Below are positions 24,487 to 34,524 of a DNA stretch of 64,000 nt, piece by piece. Position numbers and translations under genes: made by a program. The notes beneath the pieces were generated by a model, which saw nothing but the letters and a program-made list of their open reading frames with translations, was not told where the DNA came from and did not search any database. Numbering within the stretch: position 1 is the stretch's first letter; each line of letters begins with the position of its first letter. This DNA comes from Rosenbergiella nectarea (lineage in GTDB: Bacteria; Pseudomonadota; Gammaproteobacteria; Enterobacterales; Enterobacteriaceae). The stretch covers positions 486,549 through 550,548 of the forward strand of contig NZ_FOGC01000001.1 of assembly GCF_900111105.1 (NCBI RefSeq), written 5' to 3'.

Positions 24487-24496
24487 ACAGACTGAT

Positions 24497-25339
24497 ATGT
24501 CTCAGGCTGCACTGAATACGAAAAATAAAGAAACGCAAAAACGTTTACGCTCTGGTCGGAGTAATGGCACTCGTCTTTTTGGCGTGGTTTTTCTTCTGGT
24601 GGTCGTGGGTACCATCGTGTTTGGTGGAATAGCGGTCGTAAATTGGATGGATGATGTCTCGCGGTTACCGCTCTCTAAGCTCGTTGTGACCGGTGAAAAG
24701 CGCTATACCACGAATGATGATGTGCGCCAAGCGATACTCTCATTAGGGCCGCCAGGAACCTTTATGTCGCAAAATGTCGACATCATTCAGCAACAACTTG
24801 AAAGGTTACCTTGGATTAAGCAAGTGAGTGTACGGAAACAATGGCCAGATGAATTAAAGATTCATCTGGTTGAATATGTTCCCGTAGCAAGGTGGAATGA
24901 GCAGCATGTCGTCGATGCATCAGGTGTTTCATTTACACTGCCTTTCCATCAGGGCGCGCCCAAACAAGATATGCCACTACTTTATGGACCAGAAGGGAGT
25001 GAGAAAGAGGTGATGGCGGCTTTCTACCAGATGGCAACAAAATTGCATACGGTACGTTTAACATTGAAAGCCATCGCGATGACCGCGCGCCACTCTTGGC
25101 AGCTTATTACTAGCGATGGTATGAGAATTGAGTTAGGAAGAGGGGAGGATGATAAACGGTTACAGCGCTTTATCACTCTTTACCCAGAACTCGTTAAACA
25201 GGCACAAGCGGATAATAAGACTATCAGCTATGTCGATCTTCGTTACGATTCGGGCGCCGCAGTTGGATGGGGCCCCGCACCCGTAGACACGCAAACAGGT
25301 AATCAGCAACAAACTCAGGCACAGGCTAAACAACAATGA
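24497..25339 (+). CDS. ftsQ: Cell division protein FtsQ
   Basis: 280 residues from the ATG at 24497 ([11 protein letters not shown], as in E. coli [10 protein letters not shown]); an in-frame TTG at 24464 is inside the ddlB remnant and unlikely. Bitopic division protein linking FtsBL to the early divisome. Cytoplasmic tail, membrane helix about residues 27-47, POTRA domain ([22 protein letters not shown]) and the beta domain ending [14 protein letters not shown]. The ribosome site is GGAG in the end of the ddlB remnant, spaced rather far (14 nt). Overlaps ftsA by four bases. Confidence 0.96.
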   Translation: MSQAALNTKNKETQKRLRSGRSNGTRLFGVVFLLVVVGTIVFGGIAVVNWMDDVSRLPLSKLVVTGEKRYTTNDDVRQAILSLGPPGTFMSQNVDIIQQQLERLPWIKQVSVRKQWPDELKIHLVEYVPVARWNEQHVVDASGVSFTLPFHQGAPKQDMPLLYGPEGSEKEVMAAFYQMATKLHTVRLTLKAIAMTARHSWQLITSDGMRIELGRGEDDKRLQRFITLYPELVKQAQADNKTISYVDLRYDSGAAVGWGPAPVDTQTGNQQQTQAQAKQQ

Positions 25340-26592
25340 TCAAGGCAACGGACAGAAAACTGGTAGTAGGACTAGAGATTGGCACCGCCAAGGTTGCTGC
25401 CCTGGTAGGGGAAATTCTGCCCGACGGTATGGTCAATATTATTGGGGTTGGTAGCTGTCCTTCTCGTGGAATGGATAAGGGCGGTGTTAATGATCTTGAG
25501 TCAGTTGTAAAATGCGTACAACGGGCAATTGACCAAGCTGAGTTGATGGCAGATTGCCAAATCTCATCTGTTTACCTTTCGTTATCGGGCAAACATATTA
25601 GCTGCCAGAACGAAATCGGGATGGTTCCAATTTCGGAAGAAGAAGTCACACAGGATGATGTAGAGAACGTCGTCCATACAGCGAAGTCCGTACGGGTTCG
25701 AGATGAACACCGCATATTGCACGTTATCCCGCAAGAATATGCCATCGATTACCAAGAAGGGATTAAGAACCCTGTCGGTTTATCTGGGGTAAGGATGCAT
25801 GCTAAAGTGCATCTAATTACTTGTCATAATGATATGGCAAAAAACATTGTTAAAGCGGTTGAACGCTGTGGACTGAAAGTTGACCAACTGATTTTCGCGG
25901 GGCTGGCTTCAAGTTATGCAGTGCTCACCGAGGATGAACGCGAACTAGGCGTCTGTGTCGTCGATATTGGTGGTGGCACAATGGACATGGCGGTTTATAC
26001 TGGCGGTGCGTTACGTCACACTAAAGTGATACCTTATGCAGGTAACGTTGTGACCAGCGATATTGCTTATGCGTTTGGTACGCCACCAACGGACGCCGAA
26101 GCGATTAAAGTTCGCCACGGATGCGCTTTAGGGTCTATTGTTGGTAAAGATGAAAATGTGGAAGTCCCGAGTGTGGGGGGAAGACCGCCTCGTAGCTTAC
26201 AACGACAGACTTTAGCCGAAGTCATCGAACCACGTTATACTGAATTACTGAATCTGGTTAATGATGAGATTCTAGAATTACAAGAACAATTGCGCCAGCA
26301 AGGGGTTAAGCACCACCTAGCAGCGGGAATCGTACTGACTGGCGGGGCTGCACAGATCGAAGGCTTAGCCGCATGTGCGCAGCGAGTGTTCCATACTCAA
26401 GTAAGAATTGGCCAACCGTTAAACATCACAGGATTAACGGATTACGCGCAAGAAGCTTATTACTCTACCGTCGTGGGTCTTTTACATTACGGTAAAGAAT
26501 CCCATTTGGGAGACGAGGCGGAGTCATCAAAACACTCATCTGTCAGTACGTGGTTCAAAAAATTTAATAGTTGGTTAAAAAAAGAGTTTTAA
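25336..26592 (+). CDS. ftsA: Cell division protein FtsA
   Basis: 418 residues. Actin-like ATPase that anchors FtsZ to the membrane. Phosphate and nucleotide motifs of the actin fold are visible: [15 protein letters not shown] near residue 12, [15 protein letters not shown] near residue 207 and [14 protein letters not shown] near residue 334. The C-terminal amphipathic membrane-targeting helix ([13 protein letters not shown]) is intact. Starts on the ftsQ stop (ATGA). Confidence 0.98.
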   Translation: MIKATDRKLVVGLEIGTAKVAALVGEILPDGMVNIIGVGSCPSRGMDKGGVNDLESVVKCVQRAIDQAELMADCQISSVYLSLSGKHISCQNEIGMVPISEEEVTQDDVENVVHTAKSVRVRDEHRILHVIPQEYAIDYQEGIKNPVGLSGVRMHAKVHLITCHNDMAKNIVKAVERCGLKVDQLIFAGLASSYAVLTEDERELGVCVVDIGGGTMDMAVYTGGALRHTKVIPYAGNVVTSDIAYAFGTPPTDAEAIKVRHGCALGSIVGKDENVEVPSVGGRPPRSLQRQTLAEVIEPRYTELLNLVNDEILELQEQLRQQGVKHHLAAGIVLTGGAAQIEGLAACAQRVFHTQVRIGQPLNITGLTDYAQEAYYSTVVGLLHYGKESHLGDEAESSKHSSVSTWFKKFNSWLKKEF

Positions 26593-26602
26593 TTTTGATT
26601 AA

Positions 26603-26636
26603 AGAGGATCATCCTAAGCTTACTGAGTGATCCTCT
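26603..26636 (+). other. Inverted repeat between ftsA and ftsZ
   Basis: AGAGGATCA (26603-26611) and TGATCCTCT (26628-26636) are perfect 9-bp complements around a 16-nt loop in the 72-nt gap, ending 28 nt before the ftsZ ATG. No T run. It could be an mRNA processing or stability hairpin in a place where ftsA and ftsZ output must differ. Confidence 0.55.
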
Positions 26637-26664
26637 GGCAACAGGCACATAACGGAGAGTAATC

Positions 26665-27819
26665 ATGTTTGAACCTATGGAATTAACCAACGATGCGGTG
26701 ATTAAAGTCATCGGCGTCGGGGGTGGCGGCGGTAATGCTGTCGAACACATGGTACGTGAGCGTATCGAAGGTGTTGAGTTCTTCGCAGTGAACACGGATG
26801 CACAAGCATTACGTAAAACAGCAGTCGGCCAAACAATCCAAATTGGTAATAACATTACTAAGGGATTAGGGGCGGGTGCTAACCCAGAAGTTGGACGTAA
26901 TTCAGCTGAAGAGGATCGCGAGGCATTACGTGCAGCTTTGGATGGCGCTGATATGGTATTCATCGCAGCAGGTATGGGCGGTGGTACGGGTACCGGCGCA
27001 GCACCTGTTGTCGCTGAGGTAGCAAAAGATCTGGGTATCTTAACCGTTGCGGTGGTCACCAAGCCGTTTAACTTCGAAGGCAAAAAGCGTATGGCTTTTG
27101 CTGAACAAGGTATCGCTGAACTGTCTAAACATGTCGACTCCCTGATTACTATTCCAAACGACAAGCTACTTAAAGTTTTGGGTCGTGGTATTTCTTTACT
27201 TGACGCTTTCGGTGCGGCGAATGACGTGCTTAAAGGCGCTGTACAGGGTATCGCTGAGCTGATTACTCGCCCAGGTCTAATGAACGTCGACTTTGCTGAC
27301 GTACGGACTGTGATGTCCGAAATGGGTTACGCAATGATGGGCTCCGGCATTGCCTGCGGTGAAGATCGTGCTGAAGAAGCTGCCGAAATGGCAATTTCAA
27401 GCCCACTGTTAGAGGATATCGACCTTTCTGGTGCTCGTGGCGTACTGGTTAACATCACCGCTGGCTTCGATCTGCGTCTAGACGAATTCGAAACGGTCGG
27501 TAACACCATCCGTGCGTTTGCATCAGATAACGCAACAGTGGTAATTGGTACTTCTCTTGATCCTGAAATGAACGACGAACTACGTGTAACGGTTGTTGCA
27601 ACGGGTATTGGTATGGATAAGCGTCCTGAAATTACTCTAGTTACCAACAAAAATAACTCACAACCTGTTGTCGATCATCGCTACCAGCAACACGGTTTGA
27701 CTCCGTTACCTCAAGAGAACAAACCTGCGGCGAAAGTGGTTAACGAGCCAAGTTCACAGCCGAATAAAGAGCCAGATTATCTCGATATTCCTGCGTTCTT
27801 ACGTAAGCAAGCAGATTAA
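26665..27819 (+). CDS. ftsZ: Cell division GTPase FtsZ
   Basis: 384 residues (383 in E. coli). Tubulin homologue forming the division ring. Has the glycine-rich start [13 protein letters not shown] near residue 18, the tubulin signature [15 protein letters not shown] near residue 104, the T7 loop region [12 protein letters not shown] near residue 206, a variable linker from ~320 and the conserved C-terminal peptide [14 protein letters not shown] that binds FtsA and ZipA. Ribosome site GGAGAG precedes the ATG. Confidence 0.99.
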   Translation: MFEPMELTNDAVIKVIGVGGGGGNAVEHMVRERIEGVEFFAVNTDAQALRKTAVGQTIQIGNNITKGLGAGANPEVGRNSAEEDREALRAALDGADMVFIAAGMGGGTGTGAAPVVAEVAKDLGILTVAVVTKPFNFEGKKRMAFAEQGIAELSKHVDSLITIPNDKLLKVLGRGISLLDAFGAANDVLKGAVQGIAELITRPGLMNVDFADVRTVMSEMGYAMMGSGIACGEDRAEEAAEMAISSPLLEDIDLSGARGVLVNITAGFDLRLDEFETVGNTIRAFASDNATVVIGTSLDPEMNDELRVTVVATGIGMDKRPEITLVTNKNNSQPVVDHRYQQHGLTPLPQENKPAAKVVNEPSSQPNKEPDYLDIPAFLRKQAD

Positions 27820-27922
27820 GATATTACTGAAAATTGGCGACAATCGCTTTTTGTGCTAAAGTGTACGTCCGTTTATGGGGTATATTCCCGTCTGGAAACA
27901 GTAATTTTGCGAGATTGATACG

Positions 27923-28840
27923 ATGATCAAACAAAGGACATTAAAACGTATTGTTCAGGCCACTGGCGTCGGTTTACATACCGGCAAGAAAGTGACGTTG
28001 AACCTGCGGCCTGCGCCAGCAAATACTGGGGTCATCTATCGCCGCACTGACTTAAATCCACCGGTTGATTTCCCGGCTGATGCTAAATTTGTGCGCGACA
28101 CGATGCTTAGTACTTGCCTTATCAATGACCAGGGTATCCGTATCTCTACGGTCGAACATCTTAACTCAGCCCTTGCTGGGTTAGGAATTGATAATATTAT
28201 TGTCGAAGTCGATGCGCCTGAGATTCCTATTATGGATGGCAGCGCAGCACCCTTCGTTTACTTGCTGTTAGATGCGGGTGTCGAAGAGCTAAATAGTGCG
28301 AAGAAATTTTTACGCGTTAAGCAAGCTGTGCGTGTCGAAGATGGCGACAAGTGGGCCGAAGTGAAACCTCACAACGGTTTCTCTCTGGACTTTACTATCG
28401 ACTTTAAGCATCCCGCAATTGACGCAAGTTCTCAGAACTATCGTCTGAATTTCTCTACAGAAGCGTTTATTCGTCAGATCAGCCGCGCACGGACCTTTGG
28501 GTTTATGCGTGACATCGAACAATTACAGTCTCGTGGCCTGTGCCTGGGCGGAAGTCTTGACTGTGCGATCGGATTAGACGACTTCCGTGTCTTGAACGAA
28601 GAAGGTCTACGTTTCGATGACGAGTTCGTTCGTCACAAAATGTTAGATGCGATCGGTGATTTGTTTATGTGTGGTCACAACATGATTGGTGCATTCTCTG
28701 CATACAAATCTGGCCATGGTTTAAACAATCAATTACTGCAAGCGGTCTTAGCAAATCAGGAAGCTTATGAGTGGGCAACCTTCGAAAGTGAAGCTGAGAT
28801 CCCGCAGGCGTTTAAACTGAAAAACTTCGTCCTCGCATAA
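27923..28840 (+). CDS. lpxC: UDP-3-O-acyl-GlcNAc deacetylase
   Basis: 305 residues, full length. Zinc-dependent deacetylase for the committed step of lipid A synthesis. Zinc-ligand segments are present: the His of [10 protein letters not shown] near residue 79 and HKMLDAIGD near residue 238 (His and Asp). MIKQRTLKR opens as in E. coli. It stands 103 nt after ftsZ and is followed by two hairpins. Confidence 0.98.
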   Translation: MIKQRTLKRIVQATGVGLHTGKKVTLNLRPAPANTGVIYRRTDLNPPVDFPADAKFVRDTMLSTCLINDQGIRISTVEHLNSALAGLGIDNIIVEVDAPEIPIMDGSAAPFVYLLLDAGVEELNSAKKFLRVKQAVRVEDGDKWAEVKPHNGFSLDFTIDFKHPAIDASSQNYRLNFSTEAFIRQISRARTFGFMRDIEQLQSRGLCLGGSLDCAIGLDDFRVLNEEGLRFDDEFVRHKMLDAIGDLFMCGHNMIGAFSAYKSGHGLNNQLLQAVLANQEAYEWATFESEAEIPQAFKLKNFVLA

Positions 28841-28846
28841 TATAAT

Positions 28847-28868
28847 TATTACGGTTAACGCCGTAATA
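28847..28868 (+). other. Perfect inverted repeat just after lpxC
   Basis: TATTACGG and CCGTAATA form an 8-bp stem with a 6-nt loop, starting 7 nt after the lpxC stop and directly before the true terminator. It is a possible 3'-end protective hairpin. Confidence 0.5.
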
Positions 28869-28873
28869 TCAGA

Positions 28874-28918
28874 CGGGCCATGCTGATTACTCTCCGTTCA
28901 GCTGGCTCGTTTTTTTTT
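28874..28918 (+). terminator. Intrinsic terminator after lpxC
   Basis: CGGGCCA(T)GCTGA pairs with TCAGCTGGCTCG (one bulge) around an 11-nt loop and is followed by a run of nine Ts, closing the division-cluster/lpxC transcription unit before secM. Confidence 0.85.
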
Positions 28919-29092
28919 GTATAAAATCTACGCGGTTGATGGCTTTTTCAGTTACACAACGTAATCATTAGTGTGGCATGGGGCGATTGATGCTACTATC
29001 AACGTTATTCGGTAGGCAGAACAATCAGGAAAGACTTCACCTATCCTCTATAACGATAATAGACGCTATTTTTCAATATTAATGGATGAATT

Positions 29093-29596
29093 GTGATTGG
29101 TTTGATTTCGCGCTGGGGACAACTGGGCAGACGCTATCTATGGCCGCATCTCTTATTAGGGATAGTCGCGGCAGGTCTGGGGTTGCCTTTTACTAGCGGC
29201 CTATTAACCAATACCAACGATACCGCATTATCCAATAAGCTTTCCATTTCTCCGCAAGCACGTATTTACCACATTATACGTTTACATGAACGCGTATTAC
29301 GTCCTACCTACGTACAAAATTTTTGGCATCAGCAAACGTTACGCACCGTTATTCGCCACCTCTCTTTTTCATTACCGAGAACCCAGAGTCGCGAGCCTGC
29401 TTATTCACAGCTTACCGTTAAAAGCCTGGTTGCCCTTTATTCCTTAATTACCTTATTGACGTCTGCAGCGGCATTAAAAGTTAGCCGTCTTATCCGTCAG
29501 CGCCCTGTGATTCGAATACCTATTGTGTTTTCAACCGGCCACTGGGTTGCCCAAGTTCAAGGGATACGTGCCGGGCCACTTCACGATAAAAATTAA
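29093..29596 (+). CDS. secM: Secretion monitor SecM (regulator of secA)
   Basis: 167 residues (170 in E. coli), start GTG. An export-sensing nascent chain that stalls its own ribosome and so exposes the secA ribosome site. N-terminal export signal with a long basic start (residues 1-38, hydrophobic LLLGIVAAGLGLPF). The arrest motif FSTGHWVAQVQGIRAGP occupies residues 146-162; all critical positions agree with E. coli (F150, W155, GIRAGP) except Ile156, which is Val here. Five residues follow the final Pro (four in E. coli). The middle of the protein is divergent, as is usual. Confidence 0.95.
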   Translation: MIGLISRWGQLGRRYLWPHLLLGIVAAGLGLPFTSGLLTNTNDTALSNKLSISPQARIYHIIRLHERVLRPTYVQNFWHQQTLRTVIRHLSFSLPRTQSREPAYSQLTVKSLVALYSLITLLTSAAALKVSRLIRQRPVIRIPIVFSTGHWVAQVQGIRAGPLHDKN

Positions 29597-29650
29597 AAAT
29601 CATTTAGTCACAACTCGTGAAATTGTTGTCAATATAGAGAATTTATAATC

Positions 29651-32356
29651 ATGGTAATGAAGTTATTAACAAAGATTTTTGGTAGCAGTAATGACCGTAC
29701 TTTACGCCGTATGCGCAAAGCGGTTGATATAATTAATAAGATGGAACCGGACTTCGTCGCCCTCAGCGACGAGCAATTGAAGTCGAAAACCGGTGAGTTC
29801 CGTCAGCGTCTGGAAAAAGGTGAAAGCTTGGAGAGTCTCATTCCAGAAGCTTTTGCTACCGTCCGTGAAGCCAGTAAGCGTGTTTTCAACATGCGTCATT
29901 TCGATGTGCAATTATTAGGCGGTATGGTCCTGAACGAGCGTTGCATCGCAGAAATGCGTACTGGTGAAGGTAAGACCCTAACGGCAACACTCCCGGCATA
30001 CCTTAACGCATTGAGTGGCAAAGGTGTTCACGTCGTGACAGTGAACGACTACCTTGCGCAGCGTGATGCCGAAAATAACCGCCCATTATTTGAGTTTCTA
30101 GGCCTTACAATTGGTATCAACTTACCGGGTATGCAAGCGCCTGCTAAACGTGAAGCTTACGCAGCAGACATTACCTACGGTACCAATAACGAATATGGCT
30201 TCGATTACTTACGCGATAACATGGCATTCAGCCCGGAAGAGCGTGTCCAGCGTAAACTGCACTATGCTTTGGTCGATGAAGTTGACTCCATCTTGATTGA
30301 CGAAGCGCGTACACCGTTGATCATTTCTGGCCCTGCAGAAGATAGTTCTGAACTTTATATTCAAGTTAACAAAATTATCCCGCATTTGGTTCGTCAAGAT
30401 AAAGAAGACTCCGATACTTTCCAAGGTGAAGGTGACTTCTCTGTGGATGAGAAAGCGCGTCAAGTGCATTTAACCGAACGCGGTCTAGTGAAAATTGAGC
30501 AGTTACTCGTGGCACAGAACATCATGGAAGAAGGCGAGTCCCTCTACTCGCCAACTAACATCATGTTGATGCACCATGTCACGGCAGCGTTACGTGCGCA
30601 TGCGCTCTTTACGCGCGATGTCGATTACATCGTTAAAGATGGTGAAGTTATCATCGTCGATGAGCATACCGGACGTACCATGCAAGGTCGTCGCTGGTCC
30701 GAGGGTCTGCACCAGGCGGTTGAAGCAAAAGAAGGCGTTGACATCCAGAATGAGAACCAAACTCTGGCTTCCATTACTTTCCAGAACTACTTCCGTATCT
30801 ACGAAAAACTCGCCGGGATGACCGGTACTGCAGATACCGAGGCTTTCGAATTTAGCAGTATCTATAAGCTGGATACTATTGTGGTTCCCACCAACCGTCC
30901 AATGGTGCGTAAAGACAATGCTGACTTGGTCTACATGACTGAGAAAGAAAAAATTGACGCGATTATTGAAGATATTAAAGATTGTACTTCTCGCGGCCAG
31001 CCGGTATTGGTCGGTACTATCTCGATCGAAAAATCCGAAGTTGTTGCAGAGGCTTTAGCGCGCGCCGGAATCAAGCATAGCGTATTGAACGCTAAGTTCC
31101 ACGCCAGTGAAGCGGATATTATTGCACAAGCTGGACAGCCAGGGGCAGTCACCATCGCGACTAACATGGCCGGACGTGGTACCGACATTATGTTAGGCGG
31201 AAGCTGGCACGCCGAAGTTGAAGCGTTGACCGATCCAACCGACGCGGAGATCGCGGCAATTAAAGAAGCGTGGCAAGTGCGTCACGATGCGGTACTTGAC
31301 GCGGGCGGATTACACATTATCGGTACGGAGCGTCATGAATCGCGCCGCATCGACAACCAGCTACGTGGCCGTGCAGGTCGTCAAGGGGACAAAGGTTCAT
31401 CACGCTTCTATCTTTCAATGGAAGATGCGTTGATGCGTATTTTCGCCTCGGACCGTGTTTCAGGTATGATGCGTAAACTGGGTATGAAGCCAGGTGAAGC
31501 GATCGAGCACCCATGGGTCACCAAAGCTATCGCGAACGCACAACGTAAAGTTGAAAGCCGTAACTTCGATATTCGTAAGCAATTACTGGAATACGATGAT
31601 GTGGCAAACGACCAACGTAAAGCCATCTACTCGCAGCGTAATGAACTGTTAGACGTTTCGGATGTAAGTGAAACGATCAACAGTATTCGTGAAGATGTCT
31701 TGAGCTCAACGATCAGTCAATTCATTCCACCGCAATCGCTTGAAGAGATGTGGGATGTGTCAGGTTTAGAAGAACGCCTGCGTACAGATTTCGAGCTTCA
31801 TCTTCCGCTTACCGAGTGGTTAGATAAAGAGCCAGAATTACACGAAGAAGTTTTACGTGAACGTATTCTGCAGCACTCCCTGCAACAATATGCCGATAAA
31901 GAAGCGGCGGTGGGTGTAGACACCATGCGCAGTTTTGAAAAAGGGATTATGTTGCAGACGCTGGATACGCTTTGGAAAGAGCACCTCGCGGCAATGGACT
32001 ACTTACGTCAAGGTATCCATTTACGCGGTTATGCTCAGAAAGATCCTAAGCAAGAGTACAAGCGTGAATCTTTTGCGATGTTCGCAAGTATGCTTGAAGG
32101 ACTGAAATATGAAGTTGTCAGCACCTTAAGTAAAGTCCAAGTCCGTATGCCTGAAGAGGTTGAAGCCATGGAGCAGCAGTTCCGTGACGAAGCTGAGCGT
32201 TTAGCCGAGCAACAACAGCTTAGCCACTTAGACGACGAAACTGCCGCAGCAAATGAAATGGCCAACCAAGCAGCAGAGCGTAAAGTCGGTCGTAACGACT
32301 TATGTCCATGCGGTTCTGGTAAAAAATACAAACAGTGCCATGGACGTTTAGCATAG
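29651..32356 (+). CDS. secA: Preprotein translocase ATPase SecA
   Basis: 901 residues, same length as E. coli. Motor that drives proteins through SecYEG. Walker A region [13 protein letters not shown] near residue 102, [17 protein letters not shown] near residue 209, helicase motif [17 protein letters not shown] near residue 575, and a C-terminal zinc-binding tail [13 protein letters not shown] for SecB and lipid contact. The gap from secM is 54 nt and the ribosome site is poor (AGAGA), consistent with control by SecM stalling rather than free initiation. Confidence 0.99.
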   Translation: MVMKLLTKIFGSSNDRTLRRMRKAVDIINKMEPDFVALSDEQLKSKTGEFRQRLEKGESLESLIPEAFATVREASKRVFNMRHFDVQLLGGMVLNERCIAEMRTGEGKTLTATLPAYLNALSGKGVHVVTVNDYLAQRDAENNRPLFEFLGLTIGINLPGMQAPAKREAYAADITYGTNNEYGFDYLRDNMAFSPEERVQRKLHYALVDEVDSILIDEARTPLIISGPAEDSSELYIQVNKIIPHLVRQDKEDSDTFQGEGDFSVDEKARQVHLTERGLVKIEQLLVAQNIMEEGESLYSPTNIMLMHHVTAALRAHALFTRDVDYIVKDGEVIIVDEHTGRTMQGRRWSEGLHQAVEAKEGVDIQNENQTLASITFQNYFRIYEKLAGMTGTADTEAFEFSSIYKLDTIVVPTNRPMVRKDNADLVYMTEKEKIDAIIEDIKDCTSRGQPVLVGTISIEKSEVVAEALARAGIKHSVLNAKFHASEADIIAQAGQPGAVTIATNMAGRGTDIMLGGSWHAEVEALTDPTDAEIAAIKEAWQVRHDAVLDAGGLHIIGTERHESRRIDNQLRGRAGRQGDKGSSRFYLSMEDALMRIFASDRVSGMMRKLGMKPGEAIEHPWVTKAIANAQRKVESRNFDIRKQLLEYDDVANDQRKAIYSQRNELLDVSDVSETINSIREDVLSSTISQFIPPQSLEEMWDVSGLEERLRTDFELHLPLTEWLDKEPELHEEVLRERILQHSLQQYADKEAAVGVDTMRSFEKGIMLQTLDTLWKEHLAAMDYLRQGIHLRGYAQKDPKQEYKRESFAMFASMLEGLKYEVVSTLSKVQVRMPEEVEAMEQQFRDEAERLAEQQQLSHLDDETAAANEMANQAAERKVGRNDLCPCGSGKKYKQCHGRLA

Positions 32357-32385
32357 TTTATTCTGTAAAGTAGCAGTCATCAGAG

Positions 32386-32414
32386 AAGGTCCATGGAAAC
32401 ATGGGCCTTTTATT
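32386..32414 (+). terminator. Intrinsic terminator after secA
   Basis: AAGGTCCATG and CATGGGCCTT make a 10-bp stem (one G-T pair) around GAAA, followed by TTATT, 30 nt after the secA stop. mutT may still be reached by read-through. Confidence 0.75.
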
Positions 32415-32433
32415 GTTTAGCGGGGCATAAGTA

Positions 32434-32829
32434 ATGAAAAATCTACAGGTTGCAGTCGGGATCATTCGTAATGCTAAGAAAGAAATCTTTCTTACTCAAC
32501 GAGCATCGACCTCACATATGGCGAATAAGTGGGAATTTCCAGGTGGCAAAATCGAAGCCGGTGAGACGGCGTTAGAAGGGCTTACCCGCGAATTGATGGA
32601 AGAAACGGGGATCACTGTTACCGAGGCTCATCCTATTGGTACCGCTAGCCATACTTATCAGGAGGTTAGCGTTACCCTCCATTTTTACTTAGTAGAACAG
32701 TGGCAGGGCGAACCTTGGGGTAAAGAAGGTCAGCCTCAACGCTGGATAGCCCAAGCTGACTTACAGGCTGATGAGTTCCCGCCAGCAAATATTGTGATGG
32801 TCGAACGATTAGTGAAAGGCGAACTGTAG
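32434..32829 (+). CDS. mutT: 8-oxo-dGTP diphosphatase MutT
   Basis: 131 residues. Removes oxidised dGTP from the nucleotide pool, preventing A:T to C:G changes. The Nudix box is complete: GGKIEAGE (residues ~36-43) then RELMEETGI. Located after secA as in E. coli; convergent with yacG, which begins on the other strand 17 nt past its stop. Confidence 0.97.
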   Translation: MKNLQVAVGIIRNAKKEIFLTQRASTSHMANKWEFPGGKIEAGETALEGLTRELMEETGITVTEAHPIGTASHTYQEVSVTLHFYLVEQWQGEPWGKEGQPQRWIAQADLQADEFPPANIVMVERLVKGEL

Positions 32830-32846
32830 TCGCCAATCTGTAAGAT

Positions 32847-33047
32847 TTACTCTGGGTCTTTCTCGCTCCATGCCTCATGGTCAAAATGCGTTGGCTGACC
32901 TGGAATAGATTTCTCTTCAGCCGCCCATTCACCCAGATCGATCATTTGGCAACGCTTAGAGCAGAAAGGGCGCCAAGCGCTTAACTCGTCCCAAATCACC
33001 TCTTTTTGGCATTGTGGGCAGTTAACAGTGGTGGTTTCGGATTGCAT
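32847..33047 (-). CDS. yacG: DNA gyrase inhibitor / zinc-binding protein YacG
   Basis: 66 residues from the ATG at 33047 ([11 protein letters not shown]), chosen because AGAGG precedes it and it matches the E. coli length (65); the frame is open six codons further. A four-cysteine zinc finger (CPQCQ then FCSKRC) is followed by DLGEWAAEE, characteristic of the family that binds GyrB in E. coli. Last gene of coaE-zapD-yacG. Confidence 0.94.
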   Translation of the reverse strand: MQSETTTVNCPQCQKEVIWDELSAWRPFCSKRCQMIDLGEWAAEEKSIPGQPTHFDHEAWSEKDPE

Positions 33048-33055
33048 AAGGCCTC

Positions 33056-33799
33056 TTAGCAGCAAGCGAGTTGGAATAATAAATTTTCCGGGACTCTACC
33101 ATCGTTTTCTAATGGAAAAAAGCGAATTGAAAAACGCGCTTTATGACCGGAGACTTGCGGGTAAATCTCATCTTCGCTCGTTAATTTGATCCGAACGAGG
33201 TCTTTATTTTCCGCCGAGTGTTGATAAAAACCTTGGTGGGTCTGCGCCTCATTAAACCGTCCACTCTGTCTGATTAGATGAAGAATAGCCTGTAAACCGA
33301 GGTGTAATGCTTCTAATCCTGAGTACCACTGATCAAGCTGAGCTTGACGTTTTTCTAAGGGTAGATGTAGCCAAAGATGTAATGTCGGCGTATCAAAGTT
33401 ACAATAGCCGCCGGGAATTGAGAGACGTTGACGCAATTGGCCAATAAAACGATCTTCTTTAAATGTCGACCCAAATTTCGGCGCAGTATTAATACTATGG
33501 CTATGCGCGCTAAGTTCGCTCATCAATTGGTTAACGGCTTGCACGTCGATATCCGGCACTGATAGCCATTGGTTTAGCTTACTTTGCTGCCTTTCTAACT
33601 CTTTAAGTAAGTCTGCCCGCAATTCACTCCGTTCAAAAATATCGAGTAACTCTGTTAGGGTTCGTAAAAAGAGTAAGCAAGCCTCCGGCGAGCTAGCATT
33701 GTTTGAGGCCGTCAGTTGCTGCAGCAAATATTCAACGCGCAGCCAACTGCGCATTTTCTCGTTAAGGGGATACTCGAAAATGATGGGTGACTGGGTCAT
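33056..33799 (-). CDS. zapD: Cell division protein ZapD
   Basis: 247 residues, same length as E. coli ZapD (YacF). FtsZ-bundling factor that stabilises the Z-ring. Conserved start [14 protein letters not shown], central [23 protein letters not shown] and end FQLACC. Its start overlaps the coaE stop (ATGA), so the two are translationally coupled. Confidence 0.96.
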   Translation of the reverse strand: MTQSPIIFEYPLNEKMRSWLRVEYLLQQLTASNNASSPEACLLFLRTLTELLDIFERSELRADLLKELERQQSKLNQWLSVPDIDVQAVNQLMSELSAHSHSINTAPKFGSTFKEDRFIGQLRQRLSIPGGYCNFDTPTLHLWLHLPLEKRQAQLDQWYSGLEALHLGLQAILHLIRQSGRFNEAQTHQGFYQHSAENKDLVRIKLTSEDEIYPQVSGHKARFSIRFFPLENDGRVPENLLFQLACC

Positions 33800-34413
33800 A
33801 GATTGCGCCCCTTATATTCTGATGCTAATTGGTTGTAGGTCAAAATAAGCTGAGAGACTTTCTCGGCTAAAGCGCTTTTCGATAAATTATTATCGATAAT
33901 ATCATCGGCGATGGCTAATCTTTGTTGTCGTGTGGCTTGAGAGTGAATGATAGCTAAAGCTTGCGAACGAGAGATGCTATCGCGTTTATAGACTCGCTCA
34001 ATTTGCTTCTCTTCTTCGCTATCCACCACAATCACGCGTTGGGCAAGGTGCTGTAGCTGATTTTCGACTAAAAGTGGCACTACCCAGAGACACCACTGAC
34101 CAGAGCATTGCGTAATTTTTTGCTGGGTTCTTTGTTGGATCAATGGATGTAACAAGTTGTTCAGCCATTGTTTATGCTTAGGGTCGGAGAAAATAATCTC
34201 GCGCAATTGCTTTCGGTCGAGTTGCCCGTTGTCCAGCAGAATGTGACGACCAAAATAGTCTCTCATCGTTGCTAAGGCTGGTTGGCCAGGTTCAACGACT
34301 TCCCGAGCGATCAGGTCTGCATCGATAATCTCGATCTGCCTTGCAGCAAAGAGATCGGCAACAGTTGATTTACCACTCGCAATGCCACCGGTAAGCGCCA
34401 CGATATAAGCCAT
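33796..34413 (-). CDS. coaE: Dephospho-CoA kinase
   Basis: 205 residues from the ATG at 34413 (MAYIVALTGGIASGKST); a GTG three codons upstream (34422) is the alternative. Last step of coenzyme A synthesis. P-loop GGIASGKST at residues 9-17, then DADLIAREVVEPG and WVVPLLVEN as in the family. First gene of the coaE-zapD-yacG operon. In E. coli guaC lies between this gene and hofC; it is absent here. Confidence 0.96.
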   Translation of the reverse strand: MAYIVALTGGIASGKSTVADLFAARQIEIIDADLIAREVVEPGQPALATMRDYFGRHILLDNGQLDRKQLREIIFSDPKHKQWLNNLLHPLIQQRTQQKITQCSGQWCLWVVPLLVENQLQHLAQRVIVVDSEEEKQIERVYKRDSISRSQALAIIHSQATRQQRLAIADDIIDNNLSKSALAEKVSQLILTYNQLASEYKGRNL

Positions 34414-34524
34414 AGTATTCACCCAACCTCAATTTTTAGTACCGCTTTTGCGCACTATTCTCAGTTATTGGGGTAAGTATGAAGCGGATAAGCAAGGGTG
34501 TAAACCTTGCCAATTCATGAATAG

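Noticed and set aside
29702..32331. Minus-strand frames across secA
   Set aside because: Antisense shadows of a highly conserved gene with regular codon structure.
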